A DNA stretch of 64,000 nucleotides from Lunularia cruciata (lineage: Eukaryota > Streptophyta > Marchantiopsida > Lunulariales > Lunulariaceae), in contig OX419759.1 of the NCBI GenBank assembly GCA_948567375.1, positions 25,955,493 through 26,019,492 of the forward strand, written 5' to 3'. The notes under the pieces were generated by a model. That model had not been told where the DNA came from. It did no database searches and saw only the letters and a program-made list of their open reading frames with translations. A program made the position numbers and the translations under genes. Shown in pieces: positions 11,675-24,600 of the stretch; the first letter of the stretch is position 1, and each line of letters begins with the position of its first letter.

Positions 11675-13892
11675 ATGGATAGGGAAATTGACAAGGAACA
11701 TAAGGAGAGAGCGTCTGATCCGGAAGTGTCTATCCATATGCATTCAGGTCGTCTACTTACCGTAGCTGAGATAAAGCGGGGGGTGATGAAGTATTATCTG
11801 GCGTTGCTCTTTGTGTTATTGATCATCAGTTTCGCATCTACTGTTACAAAGCTACGGAATGCGGTGTTGCCGTCACTTCCCTTGTGTGCAGGGTTTCTTC
11901 CCAACTCTCGCCTATGTAAGTGTTCCATTTTACCTCCAAGGGAACGTCAAATATTCTTGCGTGCTGAAAGACTGTAAAATAAGAGGTTGCTAAACTCGAA
12001 CTTCTTCCATTTACCGACAAGAGCAATAGCTTTCAAGAAGGGTCAACGTAATGTACACACTATACTGATTGTGCATGTCTTCGTTCACGTGGCACGAGAC
12101 TTCTGATTCTAACTCCTCTCTTCCAGAATTAAAAACATCATGATTAAGCTTCAGTCGTTTAGCATTTTGTCGTGCATTCTCGATATCCGATTTGAGCAGG
12201 TAACAGAACTTTGACGTTCTTTGCCGAATCAAGATTATCAAAATATGGAGTATTAGTACTAGCTTACAGATGCAGTCGTTTAAAATTCATGCCGGGCTTT
12301 GTCGATATCCAAGTTTGAGAAGGTGATGACAGAACTTTGAGGTTTCTTGGCTGAATCAAGACAATGCATGTTTAGGACCAGCTTACACCTTGTAGTATCT
12401 GTGCAGACTCTGATAGTTTGGGTACTTAAGTTCTAATTTAAGTCTCGTAATCTATGGTAGGTTCAGGCATCGGAAGTACGCGGTTCCTTCTAGGACGAAA
12501 GGTCGAGAAATACTGGTGCGATCGGTCTGATAATCAAACAGATATATGTTACATGGAAGGTGATGTCCATTTGTTTCCAGGACCGAAAGCTTCGGTGCAG
12601 CTCTTTTCAAATGATGAAGCTACTTGGCATGGCGAAGAAGAAATCCAACCATACACCCGCAAGTATGATCCAGCGACCATGGACAGAGTGGAGCCTGTGA
12701 TTCTCAGAAGCAAGTACATGGAGTTTTTCCAACCTGCAGATCTAAGTGCATCCATATGTGACGTTGTGCACTCGGTCCCAGTGATTGTGTTTTCCGCAGG
12801 AGGCTTTACGGGAAACCCATACCACGATTTCCAGGATGTGCTTGTTCCCCTATTCATTACATCTAGACCATACAAAGGTGCCGTCGTATTTTCCATCACG
12901 CAGGCTCGAGCATGGTGGTTGGAAAAATTCAGTCCCCTATTCAAACAGATGACAAAATACGACATCATCGACGTGGATAAGCACCGGAAGAAGCACTGTT
13001 TTCCAGAGGCGATTGTAGGACTCCGATTACATGGAGAACTCGCAGTTTATCCTGCACTGATGCCTGAGAACGAAACAATGAGGGACTTTCAGAGTATTCT
13101 GCACCGAGCATACGGAGTACCTGTAGCTGAGCTTCCACCGAGCGAAAAAGGACACCAGACTTGTTATAACGTGAAATCTAATGGTCCTTGCAGATTGAAA
13201 CTCGTTATACTTGCCCGCAATCAGACGAGAGTTATTCTGAATCAGGCGCATGTAGCGAGGTTTGCAAAGTTGGAAGGTTTTGAGGTCGAGCTGCTCAATC
13301 CGTGGGGAGGTACAAAGATGAAGACACTATACAAGTAGGTTTTCCTCATACCACAAGCATTGCACTTAAAGTTCTTGTGAGTCCAAAATCATATTACCCC
13401 AATTAACTCAGATCCACTTGATTCGATCTTCTGACGACCTCTACTCACTTTGTGTGTGCGATTTAAAATTTGAGCAGGGCTATACACAGCGCCGACGTGA
13501 TGATTGGGGTTCACGGTGCAGCTCTAACTCATATGGTTTTCATGAGACCACGATCTGTGCTTATCCAGATTGTTCCACTAGGTACTGACTGGCCCGCGTA
13601 CACATATTATGAGGAGCCGGCAGTTAACAAGCTGAATTTGCAATATATTGAGTACAGAATCACCCCCGATGAGAGCACTCTCACTCATATCTATGGAGTC
13701 GACCATCTTGCTGTTACTGATCCAGAGGCATTTATAGCAAAAAATTGGGACATTAGGAAGAAATTTTACATGGATGGCCAGGACGTACGCTTGTCCCTGG
13801 CAAAGGTGAAAATGGTTCTTCTTGAGGCTAAACGGTTGGCTTCAGAAGCTCTTTACCCATTTGTTGCCTTTAACGGTGTTGATCGTCCATAG
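11675..13892 (+). CDS. Glycosyltransferase family 61 protein (DUF563/PF04577)
   Basis: Exons 11675-11915, 12461-13334 and 13478-13892 total 1,530 bases, giving 509 residues. The start is the first ATG after an in-frame TGA at 11648. Residues 1-38 look cytosolic, 39-57 form one membrane anchor (LALLFVLLIISFASTV) and the rest would face the Golgi lumen, with three N-glycosylation sequons. Family landmarks: CDVVHSVPVIVFSAGGFTGN with YHDFQD at about 202-206, HCFPEAIVGL at 259-268, an Arg-rich RNQTRVILNQ block, and GVHGAALTHMVFMRP at about 382-395. GT61 enzymes transfer xylose, arabinose or GlcNAc to xylan or glycoproteins; the exact donor and acceptor cannot be told here. Introns are phase 1 and phase 2. 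It has no stops or frameshifts, and it is the only intact gene in the window. Confidence 0.9.
11916..12460 (+). other. GT61 intron 1, with tandem in-phase acceptors
   Basis: The donor is CTAT|GTAAGT, close to the plant consensus. The acceptor region reads TATGGTAG|GTTCAG|GC. Both AGs (ending 12460 and 12466) keep phase 1. Use of the second would remove two residues (a 507-residue protein). The downstream one is CAG, usually the preferred form, so the exact exon 2 start is uncertain. Confidence 0.8.
13335..13477 (+). other. GT61 intron 2
   Basis: A 143-bp phase-2 intron. The donor ACAA|GTAGGT follows the codons for TLY and the acceptor TTGAGCAG|GGC precedes the conserved AIHSADVMIG block. Without splicing, a TAG would end the frame at 13336-13338. 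Confidence 0.85.
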
Positions 13893-14259
13893 ACTGCTTT
13901 GGTTTGTTATTCCCTATCTTACGGAATTCTCGTTCCTTAAGCTTACGTTTAGCTTCTGATGTAGAGCTTGGGTTTGTGCTTGGAAGGCACAAAACAAGCC
14001 ATAGATCTTTCCACATATATTGCGGACCTCCTCCGAAGCTTCAGAATTTGAAAGCCTGTTGCCTGCCATGGAACTTGGTAAGATGCATGTTATCTTGCAT
14101 CAATTTAGCACTGATCGTGATCAATGTTGATTTTAGCCCTGTAGGCCTTTCATCCTTGAGAAGTGCGGGAGGAACTGCATAAATAATTCCCACGTCCATA
14201 TTTGTAAATTCTATCACTCCAGATGAAGCTTTGTTTGTAGAGTATCTTGCAATATTCAT

Positions 14260-14830
14260 GATACATGATTTGTTGAGATTTCTGTTGCAAGAGGTTGGAG
14301 GATTTGCAGGGGTAATGCTTCAGTTGCTGTAGTACGTCTTCTCTTTACTTGTTCCTGGATCATGGTCAATGAATGGAATACCTATTGTAGAAGAAAAGAA
14401 CTCACTAAATTTGACATAGTATGAGATCAAGGAAAAGAACTGATGCAACTGCGAGCTCTTCTAGTTTATATTCTGAACCATCTGAGTACCTCGAGTAGGA
14501 GTCTTTTCTAGTCTCGAGTTAAAAGATCGCCATGCACACTTCAAGTTTTGATCATGAACACTTGCTAATGAGTTAGTTTCTTTAGCACGTACTGTCTCTC
14601 GGTTCCAGAGAGGTTGACAGAAAACTAGGTGTTAATAAGTACCATTTGCTAGACATGTCAAAGTTAGTGCAAAATGAATGAGAGTTCAAGAGACGTCAAA
14701 ACATCTAGATTTTCTACTTAGATTCAGTATCTAGATAAGATAATACCATTGCACATGTCATTGTGAATATAATTGACATTGGAATTTGGACCTTTCTTAG
14801 TTGGTTTTGATTCTCACAATAGAGAACAGA
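14260..14830. other. Region downstream of the GT61 gene, no gene seen
   Basis: The 3' flank of the GT61 gene. ATAAATAA at 14178-14186 could serve as a polyadenylation signal. No coding frame is convincing. Confidence 0.4.
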
Positions 14831-15695
14831 GCGTGTGGTCTCATCCAAAGTAGTTCTTAAACCGGCGAAATGGAACGAATTTGAGGTGATTTAAGATCTA
14901 CGTAGCGGCCTGCCACAAACGAGGTGAATTCCGGTGTACCTTAACCATGGTTTGTTCGCGGTTGCTCCAGAGCTAATCCTTCTCTCTTCTGGTTCCGTTG
15001 CTGAAGGAAGCCATTGTTGAATCGAATGGGGCTATTGTCTGTTTCTAGGGGATGACATTTCACACACCGGATGTACGTCGTTTCGGCCCGTCTATCTTGC
15101 TTGCGGTTATATTCTTCTCGCTGTCCAAGTGTCTCCCCATTCTTAGTTCCTGATGTATTTGTAGAGCAGGTACGCAGCTCATTCCGTGGCAGACTCTGAG
15201 ATTCTTCAGCAACTTGTTTACCTTCCTAACGACGGCCCTAGCTTGGTATGTTCAATGCATGAGGACGATCGAGACCTTTGCCGTTACAAGCAACTCGCAA
15301 CATCCGTTTGGTTCCTTGCTAAGTGTCAGCCTTCCGGCTGGCCGGGAGTTACTTAGCCGTTTCTTGACTTACCACTTATAACAATGGTGGTCTTGGAAAC
15401 GTTGAGGCTGGTACAGGTGTAGTGGTCGCATTCACTTGCGGCTACAAGCAGACTCTCTTTCTGTGTCGGTGTTAATACATTACAGTGGATCTCAACTGAA
15501 GAGTTTCGATTCAGCTGTTATTGCGAAAGTTTTGTCGAGTCTAGAACTAGATGTCACTGCGCTGGGACCAGACTTCTCTTTGCTGCCTGAACAGATGGAT
15601 GCAAGAAATGAGAATGTTGAACATAGCGACCATCTAAAATATCTAAAATATCTAAAATATACTTTAATTAATATGATGAAAATCCAAATTTAACG
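14830..15695 (+). other. Unexplained gene-like block, possible relic exons
   Basis: Base composition here resembles the GT61 exons more than the surrounding AT-rich spacer. Open stretches overlap on the plus strand: about 15180-15380 is open in one frame, and 15436-15693 gives 85 codons starting MRLQADSLSVSVLIHYSGSQ. The latter ends in three tandem copies of the 9-mer ATCTAAAAT at about 15633-15660. I recognise no protein family. It may be a decayed gene, a lone terminal exon or a non-coding transcript. Confidence 0.25.
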
Positions 15696-15699
15696 ACAC

Positions 15700-16800
15700 C
15701 ATTAGCGGGTCATGGACATGGTATCGGAAGGCTATCTATTCTCATGATGGCAACTGCGAAAGCCTTTTCCATTTTGTAGAATGTTCAAAACGCAGGCCAG
15801 GATAACAATAACAAGATGAGAAAGCCTCATCAAGTTGAGCAAGGATATAACCGAAAAGGTAAAATGGAGCTAAGCCCCTTCCTTGGTAAAAGAGACCCGC
15901 ATAGGATAACAAGAAGAAAGGGGAGGACATTAAGCCATACAAGTACAAAACCTATACAAGGATAAATCCTAGGTAATAAATGGAAGAAACCCTCTTTAGT
16001 CACAAGGACTAAACTTCTAGTATACTACAGTAGACTAAACGGACCTTCTATCAATCGCACATTCTGGTTAGAACTGAGAGAGAGAGAGAATGAATAGGAG
16101 GGGGATAGCAACGAGAGAGACCAAGGAACACGATAGCAATTTTGGAATTCCTAAATATACATTAGGTTATAGGTTAGGAGGATATAGGATAGTATCCCGT
16201 GTTATTGTTATGTTAGTTATAGTTTCACTTTTCTTGTTTCTATCTAGAGCAACCCAAGACGAGATGTGCAACATGTGTTATAGACACTTTACTTCATAAA
16301 GGGTAAAGACTCATGTAAGAAAGATGCATAAGTATTATGATCGGAACATTTGGGATGCACACATGATATGGGTGACCACATTGAAATAGTTGAAATCCAA
16401 GATTATATATTTTATTAATCCCCTGGTTGACCATTCTGGAGATATTTATCAAGTTGTGAGTGTGCTTAGCATATTAGGTGTGCTATATTATGGAGTTATT
16501 GGAGACTAGTTTTCCATTTCCATGCTTATTCCACAAGTTTCCTCATGCATTCCATGGTAATGATAGACAAGCTTTCCACTTACCACTAAATTTATCAGCA
16601 CATAAACCATTGGATGAGTTATCATGGTTCTTAATATTTTTCTCTTACTTCCATGACGTGTCGTTGCTATACTAGGGGTGTGCGGGTAGGAAAATGTGAC
16701 TATTAGATTTTGCAAATTTTGAGCTAGGAATTGAGCTACCTTACCAGAGGAGTCTGTTTGGAGACAATTTCAACCATATGATACTATAGATTCCATTTGA
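15700..16800. other. Spacer, no gene seen
   Basis: Only short frames. The 69-codon frame at 16090-16299 has one hydrophobic stretch but no sign of conservation. Nothing else recognised. Confidence 0.4.
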
Positions 16801-17154
16801 TTATGATGGTATAGAATCCTAAGTAGGTTGGATAGTGTGTAAAGTAGCAAAATCCCAACATACTTTGTCTATTGCTAGTCCCACTAATGAGACTATTTCC
16901 TCCTTACTACTATTTCATCCTCCGCCAAGAGAAGGAGTACCATTAGAGGTCTTGGAGTATCAACATAAGAGCTACTATATCTTGATAGATTGGATATGCA
17001 TTGTGTACAACCCAATGTCTCTATTCAAGAGTTTGTCAACCATGGTTGATGAAAATCTTAAAGATTTTTTCCAAGTAGCTGATCCTTCTAGTGGTTTTAT
17101 AGAGTTGTTCTTGGTGGCTATAATAGTAGCATGAGTTATTTGTATGTCAATTAG

Positions 17155-18175
17155 TTAGGTATTAGGTACTAGTAGACTTCTTGAAATGGAGAAGGATGCA
17201 TGGGCAATTAGACCAATTTTTTTGGGGGACTTCTTATGGATTTTATTAGTCATACAATTGTCTTTCAACTTGCTCTCACTTCCCATGTCAATGTTAGTAT
17301 ATGTTAGTTTGGAGTTGCTACACTAAAAGGTTGTGTGGCTATCTCTCTAGACATTAGAGCACTCTTAGATTTTTACCCAAATCATGTAATCCTACATATG
17401 GATGTTGAGAATGCTATGAATAGCATCTCACATGCATCTATTTTTAGAGAGCTTAAACAGGTTGGTGACTGCTTAGAGATTCTTATTCCTTTGTTGTGGT
17501 ACTTTTGTGGTTTTATATCTTCTCTTTACTATAGTTATTATAGAAGATTATTATATTATAGAAGATAATATCATATTATTATAGAAGAAAGTCAATTCAA
17601 TTAGCTGTCAATACACAACAAGGAAATCTTTTTGTGTGGATCTTTATCTACCATGGCTCATTTTTAGCTCTTTTGTCTATTATAATGGCTATGCTTGGTT
17701 TTGTCTTTCTCTCCTTGGAGGATGATATGTACATTATGGGTTCTATAGGCAAATTAAGCATATCTTTGACTGCTTTACTACTTTACTATTGAACTTCATC
17801 TTGTAAGCTTAAAAGTCAAGGTAACAAAGTGTACGAGATTGTCCACATTAGGTATTCTTCCTTACCTCCAACTTCTAGAGGAGTATATTACATCTACAAA
17901 TAATGTATGTATTCTTGGAGTGCCAATAAGATTTGAGATTTTAACACATGCTTCTTTGACACTGTTAGGATATCCTTTGTATGGATGATCTTCCTCTACA
18001 AGGGGTTTTATATGTGGTATTTGGTATACTCTCCTCTAGAATTTTTTGTCAATTGACTCGCCTATTTTGCACAATTTCTTCTCTTACAACCTTACTGTCA
18101 CATTTAAGAGCTTTTAATAGGAGGATAGTAGGAATCTTGGTGATAGCATTTGATCAAGGAACTTTGATTTTGTGA
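17155..18175 (+). pseudogene. Relic of a non-LTR (LINE-like) reverse transcriptase
   Basis: Several frames together follow the order of a plant non-LTR reverse transcriptase. Near 17187-17240 is an AIRPIFLGD segment, which corresponds to the usual G(G)IRPI entry. At 17335-17480 comes SLDIRALLDFYPNHVILHMD followed by VENAMNSIS, matching motif A (Asp...Asn-Ala-Phe-Asn). At 17701-17740 LSLEDDMYIMG corresponds to the catalytic ADD motif C, with Glu in place of Ala. A downstream thumb-like stretch lies at 17981-18175 (LQGVLYVVFGILSSRIFCQ). Frame changes and stops between these pieces show it is dead. No target duplication or poly(A) tail was found, so its borders are unknown. Confidence 0.6.
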
Positions 18176-18179
18176 CAAA

Positions 18180-20640
18180 GGACTTGATGCATAGATAGAT
18201 ATCTATATCAATCTTATGTAGAGAGGCATGCTTACTATTTATGCGCTTTGTGCAAGTTTCCTTAGGGTTTCTTACATAATAGGAGTAGGAAACAATACCT
18301 CATTTTTATTTGTATGATGTCAAAGTACACATAATCTAAATAAGGCAAAGTAAGAAATGATTTAGCACGTGAACTTAATACAATGGCAAAAGACCGGCAC
18401 AAGGTTTGAATTTATTGACCAATGCCTTACACTCCTTTCAAGTCCTACAAATTGACCTAAATTCCAAAGAAATCAAACTAGAAGATGGCTTGATAGACTT
18501 TCCAAAGTGAAATAAATAGATGAAAGATAAATAGAACTTACAATCGGTCTTAGTCTAATGGTGATTCAAAATATTTCAATGCCTTTGTAGGGACATCCTT
18601 GTTGTCCTTTCTTGAGCTTGGATCCTATTTTGTGGTTACTAATAGGTTGATCTTAGAGGTGTTTGTAATTGAGGTGAAGGAGGGATATTTTTGTCTCCAA
18701 GTACTATTGTGGCAGAGAAGAGATGGATTTTCCTCACATGCATATGATGGTCTTCCATTCTTTGCTTTTTGATTGGACCAAAGGTGTGTAGTCCTCCTTG
18801 ATGGACCAATACCTTTAGCATGCTCTACACTCTTTCCTAATTGATACATTCATTCCTTATCCTTAGGGAACATCTTTGCTCTTGCTCTAGCAAGGATACA
18901 AGCTCTTGGATCCTAGCTTGACTAGGGCATTTTGACTTACATTCTAAATGAGGTTCCCTCTAGGGTTAGTTTACCCATTTTCATTTTCATTACTCATTTT
19001 TGAATGCGGTACTACCTTAGATGTAATAGAGGTCCTTATACCTTTTGGAGGTTAAAAGATAACTACCCATGATATCATCATAGATGTAGTGTTTGCCATG
19101 GCAAAAAGATTTAATATTTCATTTGAGAGAGTTTTGGTATGCTTTGTAGATAATATATGTTAGGATAGACTTATATTTCATCTAAGATCGCCTGGTGATA
19201 GTAGGCAGACATTATGGTTATGGATCTCACATGCAATATAATTTTAGAGGAGATGAAGATGGGTCCTTTTGGATAGACTGTATGTGGAACTATAACAACA
19301 AAGGTCTCGGTGTATAGGAGTATGCATGGAAGTTAACTCTCTGCTTTCTCTAGTCTTGGAATGATAAGGAATAATGGATTTGTTTATCAAGGATTGCACA
19401 TAAACTTACCATGTAAGACTACTATTTTCAATGTATAATTAAATGGTTTAGTTTAGATAGTGCATTAAAAGGCATTGACCAGTGCAATCCAGAAGAGAGC
19501 AATCATACTAGATGATGCTTCTTTAGATACTAGAGTTTTTTTTTAGATATGATAACTTAGATAGTCATGATATTCTAGGTGTGGTAGTACAAATTTCTCA
19601 TACTAACATAGGTTTTTCTTATTTATAACCTAGGTTTATCTTTGTATTGCTTGATGGAGTCCTCTTATCAGGCTGCATTTTAAGCCCCACTCATCATTTT
19701 CTTTTCCTTTTGGTTTGCATAGAACAATAAAGTGCTATTTATTCACATACAGTGCTATCAATCCATCAAATTAGGGTGAGAGAAATCTTCCGACAGTATC
19801 ATTGATAAGAGCACATTAACATCTGCACTTATTTTTCTCTTGTGCTTGTTTAGTATACATAAACAGAGTATTATTTTCTTTTTTCTAATGCTCAAGCACG
19901 ACGCGATGTGTAAAATAAAAATGTGGAAAAGGTAATGATTGATATATGATACATCTTTCAACCATATCTTGAAAATATGTGCCACTAGAAGTTAAATAAC
20001 TGCTCCCGGATCGCTTCTTTCCTGATCTCGCTTTTTCAACTCTGAAATTCCAAATCGAGGCAAAATTTTATCGTAGTAGCTTTACAGAGTTTAGATCTGA
20101 GTTCAAATTCTCAATACCAAGCATCCACCTCTTGTACAATCGACTACAATTATATATTAGATTGAGCAAGCAGTAATCTTCACAATGTAGCTTTCCTGCT
20201 AGGCAGACGAATCGAGCTAGTTTGTAGTCTTTTAACAATTAAAATGCGCTTTTAAACTTTCTGGTTGCCAAATGCAGGAGAAATTGAGAATCCTTCTAAT
20301 GAATGATGAAGATGCTTGAGTAATGAGCATGCAAAATTGATTCATCCCGTTCGCGTTGTGATTCAGATAAATCCAATCGTTCTGAATAAGAATACTAGAG
20401 GACCATATCATTAAAGCTTTCCAAATAGTAACAAATTCAATATCTGCAAGTGAAATGAAATTACAAGCATCAGAATGCGTCTCAGCTGAACCTCTATTTC
20501 AACATGCGTATCTCAAGGTGTCAGGAACTTTTTATTGTTCTTTTATCTATATATCAACATTGAGGCTCCTATGCAAAATTAAACTAGAATTGATTAACAG
20601 TTTTGATGACTTCTGACGGTTGGAGTTCTGCAAGAATTCA
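18180..20640. other. Spacer, no gene seen
   Basis: Short frames only, with no recognisable domains or paired repeat ends. Some of it may be more of the reverse transcriptase element, but I cannot show this. Confidence 0.4.
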
Positions 20641-21640
20641 TACTTATGCTTTGGCCTTTAATTTGAAATAATCATTATTTTGATAAATTTAATCTAACGT
20701 CAAAATTTCATGACGTATTTGAGAGATGATGACAGGGATCTTTTGAGGGGGACCTTTATCTTCCCTCGAACCGTTTAGGAAAAGTGTTACATTTTAGATC
20801 CTATTATGCTTGAGAAAGGTCAGATAAAAGAAAATTTCTCTATCTAACCTTTTTTAAGTGTCAGATTTTATTTCCCATTATGTCTGCTTGAGAAAGACAT
20901 ATAGATAAGACTTATTTTATTTAACATTTCTCACCATCAAAAAATTAACAATCTGAAATTTTCTATCATATAACCTTTCTCAAGCACGTATAATCGGATC
21001 TAAAATGTGATACTTTAGAAAGGATACTTAGAGAAAAATTCTTTTACCTAACCTTTCTCAAGCAAACGTAATTAAATCTAAAATGTGACATTTTCCAGAC
21101 GTTTCCTGACGTTCGTCACCATCTATCAAATGCGTCACAAAGTTTCAATGTTAGATAAATCTTCTCAAAATAATGATTATTTCAAAATTAAACGGCAGAG
21201 GCCGACGAGTATGAATTTTAGACATAAATTCCTTTTAGGAATAAACTTTAGTAAATTTTGTCAAAATAATTATTGTTTCAAAATTAAAAGGCTAGTAAAC
21301 TTTATGAAGGTTAGATAGAGAAATTTTATTTTATCTAACCTTCCTGAAGTATTCGCAATAAGATCTAAAATGTGACACTTTCCTGAACGTTATGAGTTTG
21401 TCATCATCTCTCAAATGGGTCACGTGTTAAAATATTAGATAATTTTATCAAGATAATTCTTCTTTCAAAATTAAAGCGCTGAGGGCTAGTATAAATTCTA
21501 ACCTTTCTCAAGAATACATAATTGGATTTAAAATGTGGCACCTTCTTGAGTTTGTCATCATCTCTCATAAGTTTAGATGTTAGCTTAATTTTATCAAAAT
21601 AATGATTATTTCAAAATTAATGGGTGGAGGAAAGTATAGA
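20640..21640. repeat. Inverted and direct copies of a foldback-like repeat
   Basis: The segment at about 20660-20740 (AATCATTATTTTGATAAA ... GAGAGATGATGAC) returns in reverse complement at about 21108-21190 and 21390-21480, and partly at 21545-21625. A companion motif, TAAAATGTGACA or its reverse with CTTTCTCAAGCA, recurs at about 20785, 21000, 21065, 21365 and 21525. The arrangement is one left arm facing several right arms, as in a foldback or MITE-like element with repeated right ends. No coding capacity. Confidence 0.6.
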
Positions 21641-21649
21641 TCCACCTCA

Positions 21650-24600
21650 CACAATCTTTCGAGGTGCTCTTAAATGTACAAGATGCACAATATCAATTTA
21701 AAAATTTTATAATAAACTAAAGATGTATAAATAAAGATTTTCTATTATAATTTTAGGCCTCTCGTCTCTTAATATTCTCTACAAATGAGCCTCATAGTTT
21801 CCCTTACCTCATATATAAGTGAATGTAGAACATTCTCTTGCCTTTTAGAAGATCCCAAAAATAAAACCAAAAATATAAGCAAAATCCAAATGAAACAATG
21901 ATGGTTATTAAGGCAAGGTCTTATGAAATAGCAGGTTAAAGAATCAAAATCCATGACATTTTTCCATGGCTAGAATTCCAAGGCACCTCTAAAACTCTAT
22001 ATATTACTTAGTAAAGAACTTAATCCATATACTATAGAATATGGAAAAATCCACACCATAAAGGATCATGGACCTAAGAGTTCTCAACCTTTTTCCCCTA
22101 GACAAATATGTACAAATAATACTAAGTCAAGATATTAAAATCCAAAAGTAATGTTTTTTGCTCTAGTAAGATCTTTAAATAATAGTCTCTTTCTATATAT
22201 AATGACTTATCTTATTTAAACATGACTTATTTAAACATGACTAGAAAGTTAGTCAAATTCTATATACATATGTGATTATTTACAGTAAAATTTTAGATAA
22301 TCCTTAATAAATATAATATTTTCAGAGTTATAGATTACCAAGATAATAATAGAAAACCAGTTTTATTTGAATACTTTACACTTTATTGATTTAAAATAGA
22401 GGATAAACTAGTGCTTGATGGATGAGAACTTTATGAAGAAGTGAATCATATAAATTTTATATATAACTATACATACCAATTTCATTAAAATAATATTTTC
22501 TCCTACATTTTCTTAGTACATTGTTTTAATTCTTAATGAAAGTGGTAAACTTAGATTAGAACCAAAAGTTAGCTATGAAATTGTAAAGTTAGAGAGTATT
22601 CAAAAGAAATAATAATAAATTTTGAAAATACAATGAATCTAAGAAACTTCAAAATTGATATTTAATTTCTTTAATTTAATTATAAGCTAGAAATATATGA
22701 TTAAAGCAAAAATCAAGAAAATATTTGATAGAATTATATTAAGTTTTACATTTGATTATACTTGTTTATTGAGATTATGTTATATCTATTTAGAAATTTT
22801 TATTTATTATTATTCCCTTTACCATGTCTAAATATTAAATATTAGTATTAATTATTATGAAATTAAAACTTTTAGATAAAAAAATATTATATAACATAAT
22901 ATTTCATATCTTAAATATACATTATTTCATAAATATTATTATTATTATGGAATAATGAATTTATAATGTATTATAATGAAAGGATGTCCATATTATCCAT
23001 AAATAATAACTAATTTCATCTTCCATACTCAAGATATTAAATTTACAAATATCCCATAGAATATGGAGGATACATTTAGAAAGTTGAGTAAAATTTACAA
23101 AATTCATAAATATTAGTTCTTGGATACTAATAATGAATGTCATCTTAGATACTTATAGATTCTAGAGGAGTACATCCTTTATTAAGATGTGTAAAGTTAC
23201 AAAGCAATGTAAAGATTAGTCCCAAAATATGGAATATATTTTGTGGTAAAGTGTATTTTCATAAATTACAAGCACTTCACTAAAGATGTACCTAAGGGTT
23301 GATTCATGATACAAAGTGTAACACTTTGTTGAAGTTTGTGGGTTGGCTAATAGAATCTAATATATCAAGTGGTTGATTTACCAAATGAAACTTGACATCA
23401 AAGTAAGTTTCAAGTAAGTATTGATGAGAGATTTAACCTCTTTAAGTAGGAAAGAGTAACACAACCTTCACATCTTATTGATGCAAAAAAGGTCCCTTGG
23501 AAATCCAACCAACCCAATCCTATATAAAAAAAACTTAAAAGACTAGAGTCTCAAGATTCAAATAGAATCATATCTCTTAGATGGGATTCATATTATAATA
23601 CTAAAAGTTCCATATGTTTGGGAATTTAAAGTTTGGAATACATGGGCAATTTCTATGATCTTTACCTTGTTAGAAAGTAATAATCATAATGGTTTAATCT
23701 AACAATGAGTATACTAAGTTCTTGAGTATTGTAAGCATAAGAATAAAGTACTACTTGGCCAAAAGAAACTCATCAAGTATGGAGGTGAGGATATACAACC
23801 GTGTATCTCCTAAAATAAAGGTGTTCTTTTCCTAATCTTGATGGCATCAAAAATGTCTTTTCTAGGCTCTTCTAGTGAGATCAAGATCAATAGAAGATCA
23901 TAAGTATTGCAGGAATTATGTGAGTAAGTGTTATTGTCTCAAGTTTATGACCTAAGTTCAAAAAACTCCAAAATGAGTTACAAACAAATTTGGTATTATA
24001 ACTAGAGTATATGTTGTTTAAAGTGTGTGCACTTTATACAATTAAAAACCATTGATAAGTGCTTTCTAGTTTAAAGACCAAGTCTACCTAAATTTTGAAG
24101 TATTTTGAAAAGAAATAGGTCAATCCCACAAGGATACGGTCAAGAATTGAATAGATAAAAAGGCAAGTATTACTTAGTAATTCTTTATTATTTCTTGTTT
24201 AAGCAATCCAAGAAGTGTGTAATTTCACCATGAAAGCACATTAGAATATACAAAATGAAAGTCATAATCATACAATATGAACTTGTATTATTCTTGAAAG
24301 TGATGATTCAATCCAAAGACCAAACTTCTTTGTGGAAATTGTATTAATTCTTCCCTAAAAGTACATATCTTCACATAAAAATTACTTCATCCAAAGAGTC
24401 TATCTTTGTGATCTGTTTTCCCAACTATTGTCGAAAATATAGCCCCAACAATTCTATTGCCTCTAAAAGATTATTGCAGGTGCCAAGGATCAAACACAAA
24501 AGGCTTTCACTCCTTATAACAACTTCAATTACAAAGTTTCATCCATTTTCCTATGCATCATAGACACATAATATCAAAAGGATCTTAGAACTGATGAGTC

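Noticed and set aside
12549-12968. A 139-codon minus-strand frame
   Set aside because: Antisense to GT61 exon 2, which has strong family motifs.
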